This document shows positions 1 through 6,854 of a stretch of DNA of 64,000 nucleotides, piece after piece (within the stretch, counting starts at the first letter, position 1; each line of letters begins with the position of its first letter). The position numbers and the translations under genes were made by a program. The stretch is taken from positions 1 through 64,000 of the IMG/VR virus record IMGVR_UViG_3300012036_000005, one strand, 5' to 3'. This stretch comes from a virus. The notes under the pieces are model-generated. The model made no database searches, had not been told where the DNA came from, and saw only the letters and a list, made by a program, of their open reading frames with translations.

Positions 1-51
1 TACTAGTAGTAGAGTTGATACTAGTAGTAAGAGTAGATGACTACTAGTAGT
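1..51. repeat. TACTAGTAG palindrome cluster, left end
   Basis: Three copies of TACTAGTAGT lie at 1-10, 19-28 and 42-51. The copy at 40-51 is a perfect 12-bp palindrome (ACTACTAGTAGT). Further copies lie at 434-483, 551-559 and 621-632. Confidence 0.85.
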
Positions 52-264
52 TAGAATAGAATATTATTCACAATAAACAGATACGTTAATGAACGGTTTA
101 CCCGAGAAAGAGTGTGCTATACGAGCCGTACAGTACGGTCTTGAAGACTTCAAATCATGAAGATCTAACGAAATGGCCGCCGAAATTGAACCATATCCGA
201 CGGCTCAAAATGTAGATCTACGGTCAAATCAAATTTGAGAAGCCAATCAGGCAGGTTGGCATAG

Positions 265-419
265 TTCAAATACTCTAAGGTGCTCTATAGGATGCTCTAA
301 AGAGGATATTCAAATACTCTAAAGAGGATATTCAAATACTCTAAGGTACTCTAAGGTGCTCTAAGGTGCTCTATAGGATGCTCTATAGGATGCTCTATAG
401 GATGCTCTAAAGAGGAGTT
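265..419. repeat. Short tandem array of CTCTA-containing units
   Basis: Units of about 10-22 bp follow each other. They include three perfect tandem copies of TGCTCTATAGGA at 367-402, several CTCTAAGG units, and ATTCAAATACTCTAA repeated at about 308 and 329. It could be iterons of a DNA-binding protein or a replication-slippage tract; nothing identifies the binder. Confidence 0.85.
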
Positions 420-433
420 AATACTCCCTCTCT

Positions 434-483
434 TACTACTAGTAGAGTAGAGTACAAAGTCTCTCTTACTACTAGTAGAGTAC
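434..483. repeat. Two copies of a 17-bp palindromic repeat
   Basis: TTACTACTAGTAGAGTA occurs at 434-450 and again at 467-483, sharing the ACTACTAGTAG core of the left-end cluster. Confidence 0.85.
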
Positions 484-670
484 AGTTCCACACCGTGCTT
501 GTTTGTCTGTGTTCGGCTGTGCGTTCGGTGTGGTCCAGGTCGGCTTCTTCTACTAGTAGCGTGTGCTGTCGTCCACATGCGTAACTCGCTTTTAAGCAGG
601 CTGTGTGCTGAGCTTTGTTGTTACTAGTAGTTAGAGACTGTTATTAACTTGTTCGCGTTGTGTGCTTGGT

Positions 671-696
671 TGTGCGCTCGTCATCGCAGCGGGGCC
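671..696 (+). repeat. 26-bp direct repeat, copy 1
   Basis: Identical to 835-860. It begins TGTGCGCTCG and ends with the 12-mer CGCAGCGGGGCC, which recurs at 18456 and 18506 in the divergent promoter region. Confidence 0.9.
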
Positions 697-834
697 TGTT
701 GCTCGTTGCACACGCTACTAGCGGCATCGCGCGAGGAAGAACGAAGGTAATAGTTATTATGTGTGTTTGATCTCTACTAGAATTTTTTCTTCTTTCTAGT
801 TCTGTTTTTTATTAACTCGTCGTTGAGTTGTGTG

Positions 835-860
835 TGTGCGCTCGTCATCGCAGCGGGGCC
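835..860 (+). repeat. 26-bp direct repeat, copy 2
   Basis: Second exact copy of the repeat at 671-696. It is followed directly by the palindrome at 862-879. Confidence 0.9.
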
Positions 861-861
861 A

Positions 862-879
862 CCGGTGTGATCACACCGG
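862..879. other. Perfect 18-bp GC-rich palindrome
   Basis: CCGGTGTGA is followed immediately by its reverse complement TCACACCGG, then GTTTGTT on the + strand. It could be a binding site for a dimeric protein or part of a terminator. Confidence 0.7.
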
Positions 880-1098
880 GTTTGTTCTCGTTGGTTCTCT
901 CAAAAGCCCGGATCGAGTTGATATTGAGAACGACGAGTATCTCGATCGAGTTGAATTATGTGCTGGGGCGGCACTCTTTAGGATCTATCAGTGTTTTATT
1001 TTGATTTTTCCAGCCTGTTACTAGATAATACGAAACACCATAATCAATCTTGTTGATTCGAATAGTTGATTCTTGAATCATAATACTAACTTTTCTTT

Positions 1099-1416
1099 TT
1101 ATTTAAGTGTGCCTATCATAATTGCCTTAACTGATAACTCTATCAAAGTAAGAACCTTTGGGGTTATTACTTTAGGAAACATCATTTCGAGGTCTTTCAA
1201 TTCTAGCTCGACCGTTGAAGAAGAAGGATGATGCCCGGTAGAGTTTTCTAGGTCTATTTGAAACAACCCATTTTCTTGGTCTTTTAGGTATCTACAGTTA
1301 ACGTCATCCCTTACAAGTGTTATCCAAGTTTTAGGGATAAAACTTGAATTTGCTGAACACTTATAATAGTAAATATTATAAATGGTTTTGTCAATGCAAA
1401 TAGTTGGTAAACTCAT
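1099..1416 (-). CDS. Hypothetical protein (105 aa)
   Basis: I do not recognise this protein. It starts at ATG with GAGAG upstream and is the last gene of the leftward block before the repeat region. No membrane segment or clear motif is visible. Close spacing to the next gene upstream suggests one transcript. Confidence 0.75.
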   Translation of the reverse strand: MSLPTICIDKTIYNIYYYKCSANSSFIPKTWITLVRDDVNCRYLKDQENGLFQIDLENSTGHHPSSSTVELELKDLEMMFPKVITPKVLTLIELSVKAIMIGTLK

Positions 1417-1423
1417 TAGTCTC

Positions 1424-1720
1424 TCAATCTAATAAAGGTTCAACCAAATAACATGGTTGTCCGGTCGATCTTAATAAAGTTAAATTCTTTTCAGGCCGAG
1501 GGTCTTCTTTAAATTTAAGATGAAAAAACCAATTAAAATTAGGTACCACTAATCTCTGCCACGTTTCTTTTCTTAGAACATATCTTTCATTTAACATAAA
1601 TCTATATGCCTCTGCTGGACTTACTTGATATAAAAAGAAATCAATATATAATAAGTCTGCTGAATGTTTGTATGAAACTTCTTTTAATATAACAAAATCA
1701 GGCATAATTGGTTTTTCCAT
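1424..1720 (-). CDS. Hypothetical protein (98 aa)
   Basis: Unrecognised soluble protein rich in aromatic and basic residues. It lies 7 bp upstream of the next leftward gene, consistent with one polycistronic unit of small phage proteins. Confidence 0.75.
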   Translation of the reverse strand: MEKPIMPDFVILKEVSYKHSADLLYIDFFLYQVSPAEAYRFMLNERYVLRKETWQRLVVPNFNWFFHLKFKEDPRPEKNLTLLRSTGQPCYLVEPLLD

Positions 1721-1741
1721 CTTAAAACCTATTCAGTTTTT

Positions 1742-2005
1742 TCAAATACGCGGCGCGCGAGGATTTCCTGACAAACGAATTAAAGTTAATTGAGATTCCG
1801 AAAGTATCTCATCGAGTTTTAGTCCGTTGATATCTAGTGTTGTACGGATAAAATGAAAATTTCTATCAATTCGCTGATGATAATGCACAGCGCTTAACCA
1901 AGTTTGAAAATTGGTATTTCTATTCTTAAAAACATCAACGAGAATTGATCTAGGATTATCTTTTAAATCGTGTAATTCTACACAAACGGGATGAGTAAGT
2001 CTCAT
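1742..2005 (-). CDS. Hypothetical protein (87 aa)
   Basis: Unrecognised. The C-terminal half (LDEILSESQLTLIRLSGNPR) resembles the end of the neighbouring 98-aa protein (PEKNLTLLRSTGQP) and of the 105-aa protein (PKVLTLIELS). Several genes of this block may therefore be diverged paralogs. That is inferred from short similarities only. Confidence 0.7.
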   Translation of the reverse strand: MRLTHPVCVELHDLKDNPRSILVDVFKNRNTNFQTWLSAVHYHQRIDRNFHFIRTTLDINGLKLDEILSESQLTLIRLSGNPRAPRI

Positions 2006-2011
2006 TTGAGT

Positions 2012-2263
2012 TTACCTATTATTGCGTGTCAATAACAACAGTGTGTGCATCTTTGCACCGATCGTATCTTCAAATCCTAGATCATCACTTGTACCAGATA
2101 AATATCCACCGTGAATAGAATAGGAATCTGTTAGCTTTAACGAGTTATCTGATTGAATATCATAAAAGGCAAATGCTTCTTTTTTTATTAGAGTAACCAT
2201 TTGACTATTATCACCTCCAAAGCGATCGGTCATCCTCGATCCGTTAAACGATCCTTCTATCAT
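2012..2263 (-). CDS. Hypothetical protein (83 aa)
   Basis: Unrecognised. The start has a strong AAAGGAAG ribosome-binding site. The start ATG overlaps the stop of the upstream gene by 4 bp (ATGA), indicating translational coupling. Confidence 0.75.
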   Translation of the reverse strand: MIEGSFNGSRMTDRFGGDNSQMVTLIKKEAFAFYDIQSDNSLKLTDSYSIHGGYLSGTSDDLGFEDTIGAKMHTLLLLTRNNR

Positions 2264-2517
2264 TTATTAATCTTCCTTTTAGCAACTAAACTAATAATGA
2301 GCCAATCAACCGATTTAATTTTATCCGGAGAATTATATTTTAAACATGGATAAAGTTTTGGTTGAGATACTCGAGAACCGTCGGGCAATTCCTGGTAGTG
2401 ATCAACCCATTTTGTCATCATTTTTTGAGCCCTTGTCGTGTATTCAAGTTGTTTAACTCGAAAAGGATCGTCATCACTTCCTGAATACTCTATCAAGTAT
2501 TGATCGTGTTCTTTCAT
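2260..2517 (-). CDS. Hypothetical protein (85 aa)
   Basis: Unrecognised. I chose ATG at 2517 because AGAGG lies about 10 nt upstream. A TTG at 2562 would add 15 residues but sits too close to its AGGAAG. The N-terminus is acidic (YSGSDDD), followed by a basic helix-like stretch. The stop overlaps the next gene by 4 bp. Confidence 0.7.
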   Translation of the reverse strand: MKEHDQYLIEYSGSDDDPFRVKQLEYTTRAQKMMTKWVDHYQELPDGSRVSQPKLYPCLKYNSPDKIKSVDWLIISLVAKRKINK

Positions 2518-2578
2518 CTTTGTTTGCCTCTGTTGCCCAAGCGAGTTCAACTCGAAAATCAAATCTTCCTAGTTCAGA

Positions 2579-2776
2579 TCAAATCATTATTAAAAAGGAT
2601 TCAGTTTGTCTTTTTGCATTCTTTATGACAAGGTAGGTTCGATCATCGTCGTCTTCAAAACGAGAATATATTCCGTATAGTTGCATATAAGAAATTGGAA
2701 ATTCATCAAGTCTTATATATTCCGGATCAGACCGACCTTTTTTTAAGTTTTTAATTCGGAACTCTAATTTTTTCAT
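2579..2776 (-). CDS. Hypothetical protein (65 aa)
   Basis: Small charged protein (KKLEFRIKNLKKGRSDPEYI near the N-terminus) with no recognised domain. It lies a base after the upstream membrane-protein gene and is probably co-transcribed and coupled to it. Confidence 0.7.
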   Translation of the reverse strand: MKKLEFRIKNLKKGRSDPEYIRLDEFPISYMQLYGIYSRFEDDDDRTYLVIKNAKRQTESFLIMI

Positions 2777-2777
2777 T

Positions 2778-2969
2778 TCACTTCACAACAATACCCGATT
2801 GGTTATTTGGATCAACAATACCGATTGCTTCTTTCATCCCCTCGTTAAAACCTCGGTCATATCCTCTATCATAAGCTCTATATTGAATGACAAATAGTAT
2901 AGATCCAAGGATAAAGAATATAATTCCTAATGCTGCAACAAAAGAAAGAGTTGGATATCGCTCAATCAT
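2778..2969 (-). CDS. Small single-pass membrane protein (63 aa)
   Basis: One hydrophobic segment spans about residues 8-28 (FVAALGIIFFILGSILFVI), followed by a repeated YDRG motif (YDRGYDRGF). It has an AAAGGA ribosome-binding site and overlaps the preceding gene by 8 bp. It is probably an inner-membrane protein; function unknown. Confidence 0.75.
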   Translation of the reverse strand: MIERYPTLSFVAALGIIFFILGSILFVIQYRAYDRGYDRGFNEGMKEAIGIVDPNNQSGIVVK

Positions 2970-3270
2970 TATACATTGGTCCTTTTAATGAAGGTGGACA
3001 TATTCCCATCTTTAACAAGAGTTTGTTGTTGTCTGACAAAGATTCAAATTTTTCTTTTAATTCATACCAATTACCCAATTTACTTTTAAAAACTTCTACT
3101 ACTTTGAATTTATCTTTTTCTGTTCTTAGAACCCAGTCTGCAGAAGAAATTAGTCTAATTGAATGTTGATTGAATAATGGTGTATGAACTAAGTTGCTAT
3201 CTTTATAGAAATCAACTACTACAATTTGAGGATTATTATGAGGAATATATAACCAATTAGTATACCACAT
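2962..3270 (-). CDS. Hypothetical protein (102 aa)
   Basis: This gene begins at the ATG two bases after the TAA (3272-3274) that ends the restored Thg1 frame. The same frame is open far upstream, but that part belongs to the frameshifted Thg1, so the start is set here, behind GAGAAAG. The sequence is aromatic-rich (MWYTNWLYIPHNNPQ). Unrecognised. Confidence 0.7.
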   Translation of the reverse strand: MWYTNWLYIPHNNPQIVVVDFYKDSNLVHTPLFNQHSIRLISSADWVLRTEKDKFKVVEVFKSKLGNWYELKEKFESLSDNNKLLLKMGICPPSLKGPMYND

Positions 3271-3271
3271 A

Positions 3272-4076
3272 TTATTCGCTTTCTCGGACAACTGGATCTT
3301 CTTGATAAAAGATAACACCAACACGATCGGTAACCGAACTAAACTTTGGCATCCAAAAAGTTGATCTACCATAGATCGAGTTACTGGACCAACTGGTCTG
3401 TTTTCTTCTGGAATACGAGCAAGTATCTCATCAGATAAGGTAACTTCACTCGTGCGTCGTTGTACAAACGTACCTCTCTTAAAGCAAGAAGGATAATCAT
3501 TAAAGTTAATTCCGGCTTCTTGAAAGAGTCGTTCTTGCATTTGTTTTCTGACAATCCCTCGAGGCTATTATGAGAAAAGCGATGTTGAGCGGCCATGCTG
3601 ACAGCATTCTTTGTGGCATCCTGTTCTCGCCACAGAACTGCGCGTGCAGCTTCTGTGAGATTAGGTACATTGAAAACACGAGCATCAAAGCGAGCAGGAC
3701 CATACCCATCGTGAGCAGGAAGGAATAGATCTTTCTTGTGGTTGAAAAAAGCAGCGGCTATCGATGCCAAGATCGAAACCATCTTCTGTTCTTTCCCGTC
3801 TAGATACAATTGACTCTTGTAATCTTCAGCATAGAATACTAGAGTGATTTCATCTGATTGAGTATAACCAATTCGAGCATGAGTTTCCTTAACAAGTTCT
3901 CGTGTAACTTCAATCATAAGCTGATTAAAGGAAAAGTCATAAGGGCGATCCAACCCCTTGGTCCATTTACTCGAGCGTTTACCATCAATTCGAGCAATGA
4001 CAGGAAGGAGAGGAATAAATCGATCACTACTCTCGTAACCTTTCATTCGATCGCCAAAATTATCATAATTGGGCAT
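3272..4076 (-). pseudogene. thg1: tRNA-His guanylyltransferase (Thg1 family), two frameshifts
   Basis: Thg1 enzymes add nucleotides in the 3'-to-5' direction at tRNA 5' ends. The N-terminus carries the metal-binding ARIDGKRSSKW motif (about residues 29-38) and YTQSDEITLVF. The conserved C-terminal part continues in a second frame (GINFNDYPSCFKRGTF) and ends in a third (MPKFSSVTDRVGVIFYQ, stop 3272-3274). Two -1 changes, near 3540 (AACAAATG) and near 3348 (CTTTTTGG), would restore a 268-aa protein, about the usual Thg1 length. Either the gene is broken or one base is missing at each spot. It starts at ATG with AAAGGAAC upstream. Confidence 0.85.
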
Positions 4077-4090
4077 TTCTTGTTCCTTTC

Positions 4091-4657
4091 TTATACAAAA
4101 TTACCAGATTCCTGTTCACTGATAAGATCCTGTGCCTCTTTGAGAATACCACTATAAATTTTAGCGTCATCATCACTAAAACATACAAACCTTACATTTG
4201 GAATTCCCTCAATACCAACATAAGACATAATGGTACCAATTGCAACCCTTGCTCCGATCTCCATTGGAACTCCATAGACCCCACAACTAATAGCTGGCAG
4301 ACCAACTGACTTAACTTTTTTATCTAGAGCAACTTCCATAATTCGAGAATATGTCTGCATTAAGATTGTAGAACACAACTCCATATCATTTACAATTCGA
4401 TAGTCAGGACCAACTGCATGAATAATATTCTCAATTCCGTTATCGAGAAGACTACCAAATGCAGGTGTCATCACAGCATCTCCTGTGTGACAACCATGAG
4501 GATGATTTGAAAAGATATGTTCGTCTAGTTCAGGACCTGTTGCCTTAAAAATAGCACCACAAACACCAGAGCCTCGTCCCAATCCTGGATTAGCAGCATT
4601 GACAATGCAATCGGCATCTGTTAGAGTAATGTCTCCTACTTCAATAAAGACTTTCAC
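4091..4657 (-). CDS. Macrodomain protein (ADP-ribose binding/hydrolase, 188 aa)
   Basis: The protein is a single macrodomain. GDIT near residue 8, CIVNAANPGLGRGSGVCGAI near 18-37 and LPAISCGVYG near 123 match the ADP-ribose-binding loops. Family members bind ADP-ribose or remove it from proteins or nucleic acids. The start is GTG, 7 nt after GGAG. A perfect sigma70-type promoter lies just upstream. Together with NadV and NadM-Nudix elsewhere in the window it suggests phage interest in NAD/ADP-ribose chemistry; the substrate is unknown. Confidence 0.9.
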   Translation of the reverse strand: MKVFIEVGDITLTDADCIVNAANPGLGRGSGVCGAIFKATGPELDEHIFSNHPHGCHTGDAVMTPAFGSLLDNGIENIIHAVGPDYRIVNDMELCSTILMQTYSRIMEVALDKKVKSVGLPAISCGVYGVPMEIGARVAIGTIMSYVGIEGIPNVRFVCFSDDDAKIYSGILKEAQDLISEQESGNFV

Positions 4658-4693
4658 ATTTTAACTCCATTGTTTGTGTTTTGTTACTTTAAT

Positions 4694-4722
4694 ATTATAG
4701 CAATTAATTTTGGTAAAGTCAA
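4694..4722 (-). promoter_or_regulatory. Sigma70-type promoter for the macrodomain gene
   Basis: TTGACT (4722-4717), 17-bp spacer, TATAAT (4699-4694). The -35 overlaps the end of the upstream phosphatase gene. Confidence 0.85.
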
Positions 4723-5531
4723 GTAGGTATTCCTGATGTGTTAATCTCAGGACGAGGCGAAAAAGGTGTGTAGATTATGCGAGGACCGCTTTCCTCGCCA
4801 AATACACCAATTGCTTGTTTATTACACCATACTGAATTATTATCTAAATTATATCGGTTTTTACTTTCGTACGCAAGTCCTCCTTTTGTAGGAGTATGAC
4901 CGTGTACAATAATTCTCTTCTTACCATCTAACGCTACATATTCACCAGTATACTCATTAACTGGCCTTGCCCAAGAATAAACATGTCCACCTTGACGATT
5001 AGGATCATCAACAGGCGCATCAAGTCTTACTCCGCCATGAACAAAAAAGTATTCACCATTGTCATGATAGTATGGAAGACCTAACATAAAATCAATGTGT
5101 CGTTGTGGAATAGAATTAATGATAGTTCTCCAATTCCAACTATCTGAATCTAATTCATGATCAAAATTTTCTGATTTTATTAAAGGATTATTACCATATG
5201 ATTTCACAGCAGTAATACCACCGTTCTCTAACCACATACGACGCCAAGAAGCTTTTTCCGTACTAGGATGCCAAACAGCTCCTAATCCTGCTAACATGAT
5301 ATCTTCATGGTTACCGCGTATATGAATTTCTTTAAAATCTTTTAACGGATTAGAAATCAATTCTTCTAACACTTGAGCAGACTCGGGACCTCTATCCACA
5401 TAATCACCTAAATAGACTATAGTAGAATCGGTGTATTCGTTTTTATTTGCATCTTGTTTAATAACATATCTTGCTGAACGAAGTAAATCAAGCCTACCAT
5501 GGATATCGCCTATACAATAATACATATTCAT
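4719..5531 (-). CDS. Calcineurin-like metallophosphatase (PP2A/lambda-phosphatase type, 270 aa)
   Basis: It carries the metal-binding set of PPP/ApaH-type phosphatases: GDIHGR near residue 7, GDYVDRG near 39 and RGNHE near 72, with a late HGHTP. Such enzymes dephosphorylate proteins or hydrolyse Ap4A. I chose the ATG at 5531 (MNMYYC); an earlier in-frame ATG at 5567 lies inside the terminator hairpin. It is separated from rIIB by that hairpin. Confidence 0.9.
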   Translation of the reverse strand: MNMYYCIGDIHGRLDLLRSARYVIKQDANKNEYTDSTIVYLGDYVDRGPESAQVLEELISNPLKDFKEIHIRGNHEDIMLAGLGAVWHPSTEKASWRRMWLENGGITAVKSYGNNPLIKSENFDHELDSDSWNWRTIINSIPQRHIDFMLGLPYYHDNGEYFFVHGGVRLDAPVDDPNRQGGHVYSWARPVNEYTGEYVALDGKKRIIVHGHTPTKGGLAYESKNRYNLDNNSVWCNKQAIGVFGEESGPRIIYTPFSPRPEINTSGIPT

Positions 5532-5553
5532 CTTTCTTTCTTTCTTAAAAGTA

Positions 5554-5586
5554 AGAAAGGTGAACACGTTCTATGTTCACCTTTCT
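5554..5586 (-). terminator. Hairpin between rIIB and the phosphatase gene
   Basis: AGAAAGGTGAAC pairs perfectly with GTTCACCTTTCT (12 bp, 9-nt loop). It lies just past the rIIB stop and is followed in the leftward direction by ACTTTTAAG. Confidence 0.7.
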
Positions 5587-5616
5587 AAGTTTAACAAATG
5601 CACAGGTAAGTTTTAC

Positions 5617-6753
5617 TTACCAGATTTCGTCAAGCTTACTGAGTGTTCTAGCGGTTGTAGTTTCCCATACCACTAAATTATGTCCATTGCTACTAACAAC
5701 AGACTTGATGTCTCCATCTTCACATGCATCTATAACAGTTACAATGTCAACTCCAACATGATCAGCAACAGTTCTCTTGTAAAGATTGTCACCTACCAAG
5801 AACTTATTATCAATCATAACCATAACACCGCCACTGAATTCATACTTACGTGAGACAGGAACAGTTTTAGTGGCTACTGGATTAACAGGAGGAGTAGTAA
5901 AGTATCCATAACAGTCACGCCAGCGACCATTTGAATCCAACTTCTTACCTTCGTCAGAAGCTGGCTTAGGAGCCGCAACGCCTGTCTTTACCATAGAAGC
6001 ATCTGCTACTGATTGACCCCAACGATGAGTAGTAGTTGGCTTGTTATTAAACTCTCCAACAACATCATATGCACATGCACGACCCTTGGAGTTGTTGTAA
6101 TCTGTAGGAATTGACACAACATCTCTTGGGTTAATCTTCAAGATTACAACACGTCCATGACTTGCGTAAGAACCTAAATAACCTTGAGAACAGAAATGCA
6201 AACCATATGAACATGTGCGATCGGCATCTTCATCAACCTGGTTACGTTGTATGCTAACATGAACACCAATTGAATTGTCAGTCTTACCATCGTAGTGTGA
6301 CTTATAATCATCTCGAACCATCTTATAAGCTAGGAAACAGCCATCATCTGTAATTGGAAGATCAGTTGCTTCTAAGAAGCCATATAGTTCATTCACTGCA
6401 CGCCTTGATGGATTCTGATACAAGTTTTCAACAAACTTGAACATTGGAGACATATCAAAGCCTTCTTTATGCATTTGAACCGCACGATCACCAAGAACGC
6501 CATTAACCGGACGATCACCAAAATACAACAAACCGTGTTGAATCTTAACTGAGCCTGCGACAGAACTAAATCGTGCAGCCATTTCGCCTGCAAGATCAAG
6601 TAGCTTCTGTGCTTCATCATAATTACGAACCTTAATAGCTTCGCGAATTTCGTCGTAATTACGATGTGATAGTGCCGTAATACTTACTGTGTTGCCATCG
6701 GACGTTACAACTGTAATCGCCTGTGGTGCAACGGTAGCTGCTAGAATTCCCAT
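5617..6753 (-). CDS. rIIB: RIIB-like protein (378 aa)
   Basis: Related to T4 rIIB, which acts with rIIA in lysis control and in membrane/exclusion phenotypes; the molecular role is unsettled. The central block is diagnostic: LPITDDGCFLAYKMVRDDY and RTCSYGLHFCS are typical of phage rIIB proteins. The ribosome-binding site AAAAGGAG is strong. The gene lies directly downstream of rIIA, as in T4, but has its own promoter. Confidence 0.9.
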   Translation of the reverse strand: MGILAATVAPQAITVVTSDGNTVSITALSHRNYDEIREAIKVRNYDEAQKLLDLAGEMAARFSSVAGSVKIQHGLLYFGDRPVNGVLGDRAVQMHKEGFDMSPMFKFVENLYQNPSRRAVNELYGFLEATDLPITDDGCFLAYKMVRDDYKSHYDGKTDNSIGVHVSIQRNQVDEDADRTCSYGLHFCSQGYLGSYASHGRVVILKINPRDVVSIPTDYNNSKGRACAYDVVGEFNNKPTTTHRWGQSVADASMVKTGVAAPKPASDEGKKLDSNGRWRDCYGYFTTPPVNPVATKTVPVSRKYEFSGGVMVMIDNKFLVGDNLYKRTVADHVGVDIVTVIDACEDGDIKSVVSSNGHNLVVWETTTARTLSKLDEIW

Positions 6754-6806
6754 TTAAATCTCCTTTTGGGTTGCGCCTAAATTTGCCTAATTAATATAGT
6801 ATTCTT

Positions 6807-6835
6807 ACTATAGCAGATGTTAGAGGTTTTGTCAA
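6807..6835 (-). promoter_or_regulatory. Sigma70-type promoter for rIIB
   Basis: TTGACA (6835-6830), 17-bp spacer, TATAGT (6812-6807). The -35 lies within the hairpin at 6818-6844. Confidence 0.85.
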
Positions 6836-6844
6836 CCTCTAACA
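6818..6844 (-). terminator. Hairpin after rIIA, fused to the rIIB promoter
   Basis: TGTTAGAGGTT and AACCTCTAACA form a perfect 11-bp stem with a 5-nt loop, 10 bp after the rIIA stop. The loop and 3' arm contain the -35 of the rIIB promoter. No strong U-tract follows, so termination is likely but not certain. Confidence 0.65.
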
Positions 6845-6854
6845 TCGATTTTAT

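Larger units (their letters stand above)
1..1098. other. Gene-free, repeat-rich region
   Basis: I see no convincing gene here. The stretch holds clustered ACTACTAGTAGT-type palindromes, a tandem array, two copies of a 26-bp repeat and a perfect 18-bp palindrome. From about 480 to 980 it is G/T-rich on the + strand and visibly richer in GC than the AT-rich coding DNA. It lies downstream of the leftward gene block. A terminator zone, an origin or a recombination region are all possible. Confidence 0.8.

Noticed and set aside
271-410. CRISPR array
   Set aside because: Units are 10-22 bp and abut each other with no unique spacers.
351-578. Leftward open frame of 75 codons over the tandem array
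   Set aside because: Its C-terminal repeats (IEHP) simply translate the 12-bp array; no ribosome-binding site; composition unlike genes.
830-1024. Rightward open frame of 64 codons
   Set aside because: Runs through the 26-bp repeat and the 18-bp palindrome, non-standard start, no ribosome-binding site.
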